From contig NZ_OMKW01000005.1 in the NCBI RefSeq assembly GCF_900302495.1, positions 19,757-83,756 of the forward strand: 64,000 bases of DNA. Direction: 5' to 3'. The notes under the pieces were generated by a model, which did no database searches, was not told the DNA's origin, and saw nothing but the letters and a program-made list of their open reading frames with translations. The DNA comes from Pontivivens insulae (GTDB lineage: Bacteria; Pseudomonadota; Alphaproteobacteria; Rhodobacterales; Rhodobacteraceae). The position numbers and the translations under genes were made by a program. Below, in pieces: positions 25,644 through 34,495 of the stretch. The first letter of the stretch is position 1. Every line of letters begins with the position of its first letter.

Positions 25644-26537
25644 ATGAGCAGTTTGAAGCCGCGCATTGTGCTGGTCAGCAGGGAGACCGAGTACGCCGCT
25701 TTGTTGGCCAAGCATGGCACACGGGGACAGGCTGAATTCTTCCTTTCGACCCGAGGCCAGCGTATCGACGAATTGGAAGTGCGGGATGCGTTGCAATCCC
25801 GCACGCTAGCCGCAGCGAAGGAGGCCATTCCCGCGGAGTGGTCCTTCGTTCAAGTCCTGCGGGAAGACTTGAGCAGGTTTCTGTTCAGCGAAAATGATAT
25901 CGTGGTGCCAATCGGTCAGGATGGCCTGGTTGCGAATTTGGCCAAGTATCTGGATGGTCAACCTGTTGTTGGAATTACACCTGATCCGGCCTCATCCGAG
26001 GGAATTCTGACCCGGCATGGGGTGGACACGCTGCCTGGTCTGCTAAAGCGCACAGTGCACGCGAACGTCGATATTCAGGCTCGTACAATGGTGGAAGTTA
26101 AAGCGGGCGAAGGGTTGTCGTTGTTTGCGCTAAACGAGCTGTTTATCGGGCACCGATCACACCAGTCCGCCCGCTACGTTGTGCAAGCTGGCGGCGCTGA
26201 GGAGTTTCAATCCTCTTCCGGGATGATTGTGGCAACAGGCACTGGCCTCACGGGCTGGGCTAAATCAATCATGACAGCGACGAACCGCAATTTCGATATT
26301 TCACCTGAAGATAACCGCGCCGCATTTTTCGCGCGGGAGCCTTGGCCCAGTCGAACGTCGGGATGTGAAATTGCGGCGGGAGAGATAGAGCAACAAGCGA
26401 GCCTAACGGTTTTGTCGAGGATCAATGAAGGCGGCGTTATATTTGCCGACGGCATCGAACAGGATTTCCTTCCATTCGACTGGGGCGTTGAAGCGCAAAT
26501 CCAAATATCCAGAAAGAAATTGGCGTTGGTTATCTAA
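25644..26537 (+). CDS. divergent NAD kinase family protein
   Basis: A 297-residue protein with the outline of NAD kinases. DIVVPIGQDGLVANLAKY corresponds to the GGDG nucleotide-phosphate motif, with Gln replacing the second Gly but Asp kept. ALNELFIGHRSHQSARY corresponds to the NE motif, and GMIVATGTGLTGWAKS to the GSTAY-like segment. It could phosphorylate NAD(H), or bind it as a sensor. The ATG at 25644 lies one base after the SPFH stop and fixes the start. Enzyme activity is not proven by sequence. Confidence 0.75.
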   Translation: MSSLKPRIVLVSRETEYAALLAKHGTRGQAEFFLSTRGQRIDELEVRDALQSRTLAAAKEAIPAEWSFVQVLREDLSRFLFSENDIVVPIGQDGLVANLAKYLDGQPVVGITPDPASSEGILTRHGVDTLPGLLKRTVHANVDIQARTMVEVKAGEGLSLFALNELFIGHRSHQSARYVVQAGGAEEFQSSSGMIVATGTGLTGWAKSIMTATNRNFDISPEDNRAAFFAREPWPSRTSGCEIAAGEIEQQASLTVLSRINEGGVIFADGIEQDFLPFDWGVEAQIQISRKKLALVI

Positions 26538-26589
26538 TCCAGCCGTGGATTGCGTTTGCTAACGGCCATTGCCAGGCATTGGATCGCCG

Positions 26590-26850
26590 GGAGGACAGGG
26601 GGGGGGGATCGCGAAGGCCGTCCGGGATTGGGAAAGCTCTGCCGGGCTTAAGCCGAGCGCCTACGGAACACATTCGATGCGGCGAACGAAGGTTGCCGCG
26701 ATCTATCGCAAGACGGGCAACCTGCGCGCAGTGCAGCTACCGCTTGGCAATAATAAGATGGACAGTACGGTTCGGTATCTCGGCGTTGAACTCGAGGATG
26801 CTATTTTCCTTTGGCTGGAACGGCTTGTATCCCGCAGACTACTTACTTGA
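26590..26850 (+). pseudogene. tyrosine recombinase (integrase) C-terminal remnant
   Basis: Encodes the end of a phage-type integrase: PSAYGTHSMRRTKVAAIYRK carries the HxxR box, NLRAVQLPLGNNKM the usually LGHTKM box, and STVRYLGVELEDA the nucleophile tyrosine. The N-terminal catalytic parts are missing, and a run of ten Gs (near 26598-26607) marks the broken end. It also loses the frame after the tyrosine. This is a dead element scar. Confidence 0.75.
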
Positions 26851-26996
26851 GATCGCTGGGAGCGTATCCAGTTTATTCAAACGTTACATGCGAGGTCTGA
26901 GAGTTGCATTCACGGTATTAACAAGATGGTCCGAGTGAAAATTTGCAGCCGACTTAACTCGAGTGCAAAGTCGTTGGTGCACGCCGTTCAACATTT

Positions 26997-27542
26997 TCAC
27001 TTGCCCGGCGGTCTTGAGCCAACTCTTGGGTTTGCCCGCGCACCGTCAGACAGTGCGATACACAAGATCAATTCGTCTGCGCGAGGCGCGTCTGCGATGG
27101 AGAGTGTCATGGTGTCGATAAAATCGAACGCCCATGGATCGTCTTTGTGACCAAGCGGCAGATCTATCAGGTCGCCTATGGCACCGACCTTGTGGTTCGA
27201 GGGCATCAAGGCTTGCCCGCCTCCGACTGCGGCACGGACAGGCGCGCCAAGCTTGGGGTGAAGGACCGCAGCGCCGTGCTCCATCGCGCCAGCTGTCCCT
27301 ACAAGTGCCGCCTTGCCGTAACTCACCGCGGGACCCGGCAACATCGAGACCAGTTCCGTCGACATCTTTGGGCCTAGCTCACCCGCAATCTCGAAGAGCT
27401 CTGAGAGATCGTCTTGATCCTGACCCGCAAATTGGTTCCGAACCACGACCATCGCAGCAACGCGCGTAATTGGTGAACAGGCTCTGCCTAGCTCGTCGGC
27501 GGTTATGATTTCCTTGGTGAACAGCGTTTTCCGAACAATCAT
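26997..27542 (-). CDS. amino acid synthesis (AA_synth, DUF1185) family protein
   Basis: A 181-residue protein matching the AA_synth family (PF06684): RVAAMVVVRNQFAGQDQDDL, GKAALVGTAGAMEHGAAVLHPKLGAPVR and PLGHKDDPWAFDFIDTMT are typical segments. The biochemical role of the family is not firmly known. It overlaps the MFS gene start by 4 bp (ATGA) and is the last of a three-gene operon (SnoaL, MFS, AA_synth), which may import and convert a small carbonyl or amino compound; that is inference. Confidence 0.85.
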   Translation of the reverse strand: MIVRKTLFTKEIITADELGRACSPITRVAAMVVVRNQFAGQDQDDLSELFEIAGELGPKMSTELVSMLPGPAVSYGKAALVGTAGAMEHGAAVLHPKLGAPVRAAVGGGQALMPSNHKVGAIGDLIDLPLGHKDDPWAFDFIDTMTLSIADAPRADELILCIALSDGARANPRVGSRPPGK

Positions 27543-28726
27543 GCGGTTTGCTCCGTCTGGCGCACCGATTTAATACGGCGCTTGGTGAATGTGAAACTCA
27601 GTGCGAGCGGCACAACACTTGCGAACAGGATCATAGCCAGCAAGATGGGGCCGTCCGTTTGTTCTGTGGCATCATAGATCGCTCCCGCGATCGGTGGTGT
27701 GGCCAACATGATCGCGTAGTAAGTTGTGAAAAAGATGCCCATGCCAAAGGCGCGGACCTCGGGCCTTAGCGCCAAACCGGCCAGTGACATGATCACGCCC
27801 GCGGGGGCCATACCGATTAAGCCGAATAGCAAGCTGGCTGCCACCCCACCGCCAGGGAAGCTCAGGATCCAGAGCGCAAAGACAGCGCCTGTCATGCAAG
27901 TCGCAAGAACCAAGTCACGGCGGCCAAATCGGTCAACGATATATCCGCAAACCGCGCCTGATGCGATCATCAACCAACTGCCGATGCTGATGATCCCGGC
28001 CGCTGCAACTGCTGATACGCCCCCCGTTTCCAGGACCTTAGGTCCGAAAGTCAGGTAGATGACATAGGCCGCATTGAACGCACCCCAGGCTAAAGATGCA
28101 TGGATCACAAGGTGCCATTCCTGTCTGTTCAACCGGCCTGACGTTGTCGCACGCGCATGGCTTGAGGCCTTTGGGGGCCGGTACAAGGCGAAGACTGCCG
28201 CAGCCGCTAAGAGGCAGTATGCAGAGGCGACCTGAAATGGTGCGCGCCAGCCAAAAACGAGCTCCAGCCAGGCATGCCCAAGTTGTCCCATGGCAATACC
28301 AAAAGGCCAGGACATGACCAAGATGCTCATCGCTGTTGCGATCTCTCGCCCTTCGAACCAATCGGCGACCATCTTGGTGAAATAGAGTGTTGTAAACAGA
28401 AACCCTGCGCCCGCGATGAGGCGGCCCAGCCCAATGCCGCTGCTGCTCATGGCCAATGAAGAAACCCATCCTCCGATGCCCAAGGTCACCAGGCCTAGAA
28501 CCACCATTTGGCGGTCTGCAACGAGCCGGCCGAGATAGCCCGCTGGTAGTGCCAGAAAGAGCCCGGGCGCCATGAACAGCCCAACCAATAGCCCTACAGA
28601 GGCGTAGTCGATGTCAAAGGCCAGCACCAAGCCATCCCCGACCGAGGCCAGGGTTTGAAATTGAAACCCCAGCCCGATCCGGGCGAAAAACAGCAGCGCA
28701 AGGATCCGCCAGCGCATCACGCCCAA
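27539..28726 (-). CDS. MFS transporter
   Basis: A 395-residue major facilitator protein with about 12 membrane segments. Helix 2-3 motif A-like sequence is YLGRLVADRQMVVLG and the second-half loop is VDRFGRRDLVLAT. It overlaps the SnoaL-like gene by 10 bp upstream and the AA_synth gene by 4 bp downstream. Substrate cannot be told from the sequence. Confidence 0.9.
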   Translation of the reverse strand: MGVMRWRILALLFFARIGLGFQFQTLASVGDGLVLAFDIDYASVGLLVGLFMAPGLFLALPAGYLGRLVADRQMVVLGLVTLGIGGWVSSLAMSSSGIGLGRLIAGAGFLFTTLYFTKMVADWFEGREIATAMSILVMSWPFGIAMGQLGHAWLELVFGWRAPFQVASAYCLLAAAAVFALYRPPKASSHARATTSGRLNRQEWHLVIHASLAWGAFNAAYVIYLTFGPKVLETGGVSAVAAAGIISIGSWLMIASGAVCGYIVDRFGRRDLVLATCMTGAVFALWILSFPGGGVAASLLFGLIGMAPAGVIMSLAGLALRPEVRAFGMGIFFTTYYAIMLATPPIAGAIYDATEQTDGPILLAMILFASVVPLALSFTFTKRRIKSVRQTEQTA

Positions 28727-29130
28727 CCCAATCCGCGCAACGCCTGAACGTCGTTCCAGATTTTGGTCATGTGCGCGATCTTGCGCCCCTCAAATCGCAT
28801 GACATAGGCGTAATCTGACACCACCGTCTTCCCGGTTGGTCGCACGGGACCCCCATCACCGGTTTGTGTGCCATGGAACTCCGCCGTTGCTACAGCGGTT
28901 TGGCGCTCTTCGTCCAAGGCGAACGCGGTCAGGACATAGCGCCCATCGGGCACTGGCGTCAGAAGGCCCCGCATCCAATCACAGTAGGCAGCGAGGGTCT
29001 TGGTTTCAGCCAGCGCATAAGCTTGGCAAGAAAACGTCGCCGCCTCGTCGCACCATTTTTTGCAGATCTCCCAGCCTTTTCCTGTCTCGCAAGCCTCAAA
29101 GAAGGCTTGGGCTATGTCCCGGTGTGCCAT
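28717..29130 (-). CDS. SnoaL/NTF2-like protein
   Basis: A 137-residue alpha+beta barrel of the NTF2/SnoaL superfamily (IAQAFFEACETGKGWEICKKW at the start, FEGRKIAHMTKIWND near the end). Members are polyketide cyclases, isomerases or binding proteins. First gene of the SnoaL-MFS-AA_synth operon. It is divergent from two LuxR-type regulators across about 180 bp holding a clear dyad. Confidence 0.82.
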   Translation of the reverse strand: MAHRDIAQAFFEACETGKGWEICKKWCDEAATFSCQAYALAETKTLAAYCDWMRGLLTPVPDGRYVLTAFALDEERQTAVATAEFHGTQTGDGGPVRPTGKTVVSDYAYVMRFEGRKIAHMTKIWNDVQALRGLGWA

Positions 29131-29223
29131 GACGATTTCCTCTCACTGTCATCTACAGTTCTGAAATTATCCATTGGGCACAAAGCATCGTATCGGGCAG
29201 ATGCTGTAATTCTGGAAATGGTG

Positions 29224-29245
29224 ATGCAGTATTTGACTACTGCAT
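29224..29245. promoter_or_regulatory. operator-like inverted repeat
   Basis: ATGCAGTA (29224-29231) and TACTGCAT (29238-29245) are perfect 8-bp arms around TTTGAC. It lies between the SnoaL-MFS operon and the LuxR-type regulator genes, so it is a likely site for one of these regulators. Confidence 0.6.
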
Positions 29246-29312
29246 CTGCAGGATTGTCCGGCTTCCAACGTTTTGATTAGCCTAGGGACAGGCAGCGAAT
29301 GGAACTGAACGG

Positions 29313-30110
29313 ATGCTCGACAGCAACAACCTCAGCCCACGGGAAAACCAGATCGCCGAGAGCTATGCCGCAGGGTGTAGCTATCAGGAGATCGCGTCTG
29401 ACCTTCACATTGCACCATCGACCGTGCGGACCCATCTGGCTACGATCTATCGTAAGCTCGAGGTCTCCTCCAAAGTTGAGTTGGCCAGTCGGCTTTCGGG
29501 CTCCATTCCCGCTCCCCGCGACGAGGTGGATTACCTGGCCATCATCTCAGAACTCGCTTTGAGCCTTGAGGAGGCACTGAGCCGTGAAAAAGCGCTCACC
29601 GAGGTGTTGCGCATCATCGGTGCGTCCCATGGTGACTTGAGCTTAGTCATGCCCGCGATTTTGAGTTATGCGCTCGACCTTTGTGATGCGGAGTTTGGCA
29701 TCCTGTTCGAGTATCTGGGCAAGAAGACCTACTCCGCCAGCTTTACTCTGGGCATACCGCAGGCCTTTCAGACTTGGCTGAATGACAGCGGCACATTTTC
29801 TGTGAGTGATCAAACTGGCCTTGGGCGTATGACCACACAGCGTGAGGTGATCAACATCATCGACGTAAAGTCCGAGGCCATTTACCGAACCGATGATCCA
29901 CTGCGCTATGCCACCGCTGATCTTGGAGGCGCTCGATCGTTTGTGGCGATCCCAATGCTGGCGGCGGATCAATTGGTTGGTGCCTTCACAATTTACCGGC
30001 AATCCGTGCGTCCGTTTTCCGACGATACATTGCGGCTGGCTCAGATCTTCGCGGCGCAAAGTGTCATCGCGCTGGAGAACGCGCGGCTTGTCGGAGAGTC
30101 AAAGCAATGA
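29313..30110 (+). CDS. LuxR-HTH regulator with GAF domain
   Basis: A 265-residue regulator with an unusual order: the LuxR-type HTH is at the N-terminus (LSPRENQIAESYAAGCSYQEI, HIAPSTVRTHLATIYRKLEV, residues about 7-55). A GAF sensor follows at residues about 95-260 (FGILFEYLGKKTYSASF, SFVAIPMLAADQLVGAFTIYRQ). It overlaps the next gene as ATGA, and the two HTH domains are nearly the same, so the pair probably arose by duplication. GAF domains bind small molecules; ligand unknown. Confidence 0.86.
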   Translation: MLDSNNLSPRENQIAESYAAGCSYQEIASDLHIAPSTVRTHLATIYRKLEVSSKVELASRLSGSIPAPRDEVDYLAIISELALSLEEALSREKALTEVLRIIGASHGDLSLVMPAILSYALDLCDAEFGILFEYLGKKTYSASFTLGIPQAFQTWLNDSGTFSVSDQTGLGRMTTQREVINIIDVKSEAIYRTDDPLRYATADLGGARSFVAIPMLAADQLVGAFTIYRQSVRPFSDDTLRLAQIFAAQSVIALENARLVGESKQ

Positions 30111-31536
30111 CACAGCATTTGACGGACCGGGAAGCGCAAATTGCGGCCCAGTATTCTGACGGGCGCAACTATCAGCAAATTGCTGATGCGCTTTGCCTCG
30201 CTCCGTCTACAGTCCGCACGCACTTGGCGACCATTTATCGAAAGCTCGAAGTGTCCTCGAAGCTTGAGCTCCGCGACGCGCTGGATCAACGAAGTGAGCC
30301 AATTCTTGTGGAGGCGCCTGCGCCGCATCTGCCTGAGCAACCATCGATTGCTGTCTTGGCGTTTGAAAACATGTCACGTGACCCCGATCAGGATTATTGT
30401 CCGATGGCATTGCGGACGACATCATCACTGCGCTTTCTCGATCTCCCTGGCTCTTCGTAATCGCAAGGAACACCACGTTTACCTATCGAGGCAAGAACGT
30501 GGATCTCAGAGAAGTCGCAGGGCAGTTGAACGTCAGATTTGTCCTGGAGGGCAGCGTTCAGCGATCTGGAAACCGTGTCCGCGTTTCCGCACAGCTCATA
30601 GATGGGTCAACGGGCGGCCACGTATGGTCCGAACGCTACGACGGGCAGATCGAAGATGTATTTGATCTTCAGGACGAGATTACGCGGAACGTCGTTGCTT
30701 CGATCCAAACCGTTGTCCAGCTCAATACCATATCAGAGCGTGTTGAACGCACGGCGCGGCCTGAACTTACAGTTTGGGAACTGACTATGCGGTCTTGGCG
30801 TCTTCTATACGAGTTCACGCCTGAGGCTTACGCCCATGCAAAATCTCTTCTCGAGCGTGCTTTGGCGTTGGATCCACAAAGTGCCGAGGCAAATATGGTA
30901 CTTTCCCTGATCAACCATCATATCGCACTTCTGGGGTTCTCAGAGGATCCAAGCCCTCCGATGCAAGCTGCCTATGCATTGGCCCGGCGCTCTGTGGCGC
31001 TGGATGGCAAGAATGAATACGCTCACTGGGCGCTTGGCATCAGTTGCTGGGCCCTGGAAAGATTTGACGAGTCCCGTGCGGCCTTGGATCGGGCTGTGAT
31101 GCTCAATCCAAACTGCTCTCTGGCATATGGCAGCCGAGGCACGCTCTTGGCAATACTTGGAGAGGCAGACGCGGCTATCGACAATCAAGAGATCGCGATT
31201 AGGTCCAATCCACTGGATCCAAGCATTTTCTTCCGATTTTCTGGGCTCGCAATGGCCCACTATGTAGTGGGTCGATTCGATCTGTGCGTCGAATGGGCTG
31301 ACAAGGCGCTTCATCGCAACGATGAATGGTACCTTGCCCATTTCCTAAAAATAGCGTCGCATGTCGCGTCAGGGGATGCATCAAAAGCAAGAGAAGCCCG
31401 GCTTGCCTGCCAAAGAGCGATCCCCACGGTCGGCCTTGAACTCTTGGACAGAATGCCTTTGCAGAACAAAGCCGATATGAGTGATTTTCGAAGCAGATTG
31501 AGCCAAGCGGGTTTATCTTCTGCTGGGGCGAGATGA
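30107..31536 (+). pseudogene. LuxR-HTH + TolB-like + TPR regulator, broken by a frameshift
   Basis: Read as one gene: an N-terminal LuxR-type HTH (LTDREAQIAAQYSDGRNYQQI, STVRTHLATIYRKLEVSSKL), then PSIAVLAFENMSRDPDQDY in one frame. DGIADDIITALSRSPWLFVI continues in another frame, then a TolB_N/adenylate-cyclase-associated segment and TPR-like repeats (about 30800-31400). One base is missing near 30401, where family members read Y-F-A-D-G-I: the codon before DGI has only two bases (cc). Downstream coding is intact to 31536, so the lesion is recent, or a sequencing error, or a programmed slip. ATGA overlap with the GAF regulator upstream. Confidence 0.8.
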
Positions 31537-31682
31537 GATCGGAAATTGCGAAGGCTCCGCTTCGTGAGGCGGCCCAACCCGGACCTGCGGGCTACCTTAA
31601 CGATGCTGTATTGCGGCCCTTTATACCGCACAGCAGGTGCGCGGTCCGACGGGATGTTTTCATCGGAATTTTTTTGCTTTTT

Positions 31683-32177
31683 TCAGTGCGCCGAAAGGTT
31701 TGGCCGCACCTTAGAGAATCCACGGCCACGCAACACAAACCAATATCCCCAGAAGATCAAAAGGGCCTGTAATGGCGCGCGGACGAGCAAATAGACTGGG
31801 CCCCACTGGTGTCCCCCTGGGCCGACACCGTTGATTGCAGCATAAATGTTGCCCGGAAAGAACAGGATTAATACTGCGATACAGCCAAGACCGGCATATG
31901 CCCGTGTACGCATCGGCAACAGGGCGAGGGCCAGTCCGGCCTCCAGCAAACCGGTTGCATATACAAGCGGCCCGCGTGCCGGCAGAAAGTCTGGCAACAT
32001 AGCCACCATTTCGTCAGTGATGACGAAATGCCCCACAGAGAAAAATGCAAAGGCAGCGGCATAGCCTAATACGCCGCCCAAGTTGATGAGGCCATATGCG
32101 GCGGTTCTGTGGGCAAGGATTGCAGCGACAAGTGTCGGACCAAAGAGGATTACGAGAACGATAAGTGGCGTGATCAT
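31683..32177 (-). CDS. DoxX-like four-helix membrane protein
   Basis: A 164-residue protein with four hydrophobic helices and the loop GHFVITDEMVAMLPDFLPAR, then GLLEAGLALALLPMRTRAYAG, in the style of the DoxX-like family. These proteins are linked to redox or carotenoid-like functions, without a clear reaction. It is the last gene of the minus-strand run from the oxidoreductase at 34395. Confidence 0.75.
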   Translation of the reverse strand: MITPLIVLVILFGPTLVAAILAHRTAAYGLINLGGVLGYAAAFAFFSVGHFVITDEMVAMLPDFLPARGPLVYATGLLEAGLALALLPMRTRAYAGLGCIAVLILFFPGNIYAAINGVGPGGHQWGPVYLLVRAPLQALLIFWGYWFVLRGRGFSKVRPNLSAH

Positions 32178-32233
32178 GTCTGATCTCCGTCTTCCAATAG
32201 TTGCGAAGAAACCGGCATGGATGCGGCGGAGCC

Positions 32234-32623
32234 CTATGCAGGATTGAGTAGATCCGTGCCGTAAGAATTATCGACCGTGCAAAGCCAACCGTGCACTTGG
32301 TCCCGCCGGAAAACGTAAGTGGCCCGGCGAGTCATCGGCGTGGCGGCATTGGCAATGTGCAAATGGGTCTCCATGATCACTAAGGCGGTCTGCGCACCTT
32401 CGACGACATGCGCTGCTCCTTGGGTCACGGTCAGCGTGTTCTTGAAGTGCTTTGCGATTGCAACAAAGGCTTCTCTGATTTGCGGCTTGCCCTTGGCGAT
32501 CTGGCCGGGTTGCACCACGAGGGCCGCATCATCGGCGTAGAATTCCATGAGCGTGTCAAAGTCTTCGGCGCTGATCGCTTTGTCGGCTTGCTTTATGAGT
32601 GTGAGAACGGCGTGTTCTGACAT
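32234..32623 (-). CDS. SnoaL/NTF2-like protein (YybH type)
   Basis: A 129-residue NTF2-fold protein starting AISAEDFDTLMEFYADDAALV, with GKPQIREAFVAIAKHFKNTL. Similar to small stress- or catabolism-linked YybH-type proteins. In line with the DoxX-like and DUF4386 genes. Function unknown. Confidence 0.8.
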   Translation of the reverse strand: MSEHAVLTLIKQADKAISAEDFDTLMEFYADDAALVVQPGQIAKGKPQIREAFVAIAKHFKNTLTVTQGAAHVVEGAQTALVIMETHLHIANAATPMTRRATYVFRRDQVHGWLCTVDNSYGTDLLNPA

Positions 32624-32721
32624 GTCAGTGTCCTTTTGCAGGATGAGGTGTGTCGGATTGGCGGATGGGCAGGGCAGTCTGGTATCGACTGCCGTGCGAA
32701 GGGCTGGTCACGTTTGGGAGG

Positions 32722-33402
32722 CTAGGATGTCGCCGTCGACCCGCTTCTGCGCGTGAACAGGAGCCACAGGCAAAAGGCCGTTTCTGCGACCAGTGGCACA
32801 CCATACGCGGGGACGATGATCCCGTGCAGGTCAGGTGCAACGAAGCGCAGGACGCTGCCTGACAGGTATACCACCCCGGACAGAGCAATTCCGATCCCAA
32901 GCACACGCGGGACAAATCCGGACTGGACAATCAAGGCGCCGGTCAAAAGGCAGTTAATGCCAAAGAAGATCAGGCCCAGGTCATACCCATAGGCATGCAT
33001 TGCTATGAAAGTGAGTACGAGGTCCGAGCGGTCGTCTATAGTCCCTGATTGAAGCAGCAAAACCGCCGCTTGCAGGTTCAGAAGCCCCGCGGCGATCAAA
33101 CCCGCCTGCAGCAGCCGGAAGATCATCGCTGTCAGTGCTAGTCCCGCTGAGACCGGGCGAAACATCCAGAACAGCAAGATGGCCAGCGTGACATCAGCAA
33201 GCGCCATCAAGACATCCACCATGATCGACATCCGAAACCGCATCATCTGGGCCAGTATTGCCTGCGCGGTGCCATCGGCAGATGAAAGATCAATCAGCGG
33301 CCCGCGCAGCGCGACCTCTGAACCGACCCCGCAGAGGATGATGATGAGATAGCAAAGACCAGCGAAACGGACTTGCCCGGGTGAAAGCAGCAACGTTTTC
33401 AT
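32722..33402 (-). CDS. DUF4386 membrane protein
   Basis: A 226-residue integral membrane protein with about six helices, starting VRFAGLCYLIIILCGVGSEV. The segments RLLQAGLIAAGLLNLQAAVL and GYDLGLIFFGINCLLTGALI are typical of DUF4386. It starts 12 bp after the oxidoreductase stop, so it is in the same operon. Confidence 0.82.
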   Translation of the reverse strand: MKTLLLSPGQVRFAGLCYLIIILCGVGSEVALRGPLIDLSSADGTAQAILAQMMRFRMSIMVDVLMALADVTLAILLFWMFRPVSAGLALTAMIFRLLQAGLIAAGLLNLQAAVLLLQSGTIDDRSDLVLTFIAMHAYGYDLGLIFFGINCLLTGALIVQSGFVPRVLGIGIALSGVVYLSGSVLRFVAPDLHGIIVPAYGVPLVAETAFCLWLLFTRRSGSTATS

Positions 33403-33414
33403 ATCTCTTGCCCC

Positions 33415-34395
33415 CTAAACCACGACGACATTGCCGCGCTTGCGGCCTGTTTCGACATAGCGGTGGGCCTCTACCAGATCGGCCAACGGATAGGTCCTGT
33501 CCATGACAGGCGAAAACTTGTTGCTGGCCATCAGCGCAATAACCTCGGAAAGCTCTGCACGGTGCACCTCAGGCTTTGACATACCCGCCGCCGCGAACTT
33601 CGCCTTCTTGCGCCCAAATGCCGCTGTCAGCAGCATGTCACTCAGCAGCGTCAACCCGAGCACCGGGGACAGATACCGTCCCCCTCTGTTGAGTGCTGGT
33701 TTTGCCGACCGGAATGAGGATACCCCAAGTGTGTCAAAGACGACGTCATAAGCAGAACTGGCTTTAAGGGGGTCGTGCGACACGTAGTCGACGACTTGAT
33801 CCGCCCCAAGTGACTTGACCAATTCAAAGTTGCGTGCACTGGCGCTGGCCGTGACATTCGCCCCCAAAGCCTTGGCGAACTGTACGGCTGCCGTTCCGAG
33901 GCTGCCGGACCCACCAAGGATCAGTACGGTCTCGCCCGGTTGAACCTGTGCGACGCGGGTCAGGAAATGCCAGGACGTCATCGCGCCATCAAAAAGCGTT
34001 GCTGCTTCTTCGTAGCTGATTGTTTCTGGTTTTTTCAGAAGGCTTCCAGTTTCATCGACACAGATCTGTGTCGCGTTTGCACCAAACTGAAGGCCTGCCT
34101 CCCCAAAGACAGCATCGCCGACATGAAAGGAGGTTACCTCGTCACCCACAGCGACAACATCACCGGAAAAGCAAGTCCCGACCAACCCATTCCGTGGGCG
34201 TGACAGACCAAGAAACAGCCTGGCAAATTTTGGTTGCCCTGCGCGCATCATGCTATCTGCACGAGACACAGCAGAAGCGCGGATGCGCACAAGCACCTCT
34301 CGTGCGGCCGGCGAGTGTACTGGGCACGAAACAGATCTTAGGACTTCTGGCCCACCGTAGCGGCTGACATTCCATGCGTTGAATGTGGTTCCCAT
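33415..34395 (-). CDS. zinc-independent MDR alcohol dehydrogenase / quinone reductase
   Basis: A 326-residue medium-chain dehydrogenase/reductase. The GroES-like N-terminal half ends GLVGTCFSGDVVAVGDEV. The cofactor motif is VLILGGSGSLGTAAVQFAKALGAN near residue 157, typical of NADPH quinone oxidoreductases, and no structural-zinc Cys cluster is visible. First gene of the operon going left, divergent from a LysR regulator with a shared dyad between them. Confidence 0.88.
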   Translation of the reverse strand: MGTTFNAWNVSRYGGPEVLRSVSCPVHSPAAREVLVRIRASAVSRADSMMRAGQPKFARLFLGLSRPRNGLVGTCFSGDVVAVGDEVTSFHVGDAVFGEAGLQFGANATQICVDETGSLLKKPETISYEEAATLFDGAMTSWHFLTRVAQVQPGETVLILGGSGSLGTAAVQFAKALGANVTASASARNFELVKSLGADQVVDYVSHDPLKASSAYDVVFDTLGVSSFRSAKPALNRGGRYLSPVLGLTLLSDMLLTAAFGRKKAKFAAAGMSKPEVHRAELSEVIALMASNKFSPVMDRTYPLADLVEAHRYVETGRKRGNVVVV

Positions 34396-34461
34396 GATGA
34401 TCTCTCCATTTGTCTGGTCAGAGAGATGCAGTATTTAAATTGATCCAATAATTGCCTAAAA

Positions 34462-34478
34462 TGAACCACATTGGTTCA
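34462..34478. promoter_or_regulatory. LysR-type operator dyad
   Basis: TGAACC (34462-34467) and GGTTCA (34473-34478) form a 17-bp dyad with a 5-bp centre, between the divergent lysR-like gene and the oxidoreductase operon. Position and symmetry fit a LysR recognition site. Confidence 0.6.
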
Positions 34479-34495
34479 AAAACGGTACACTTGCC

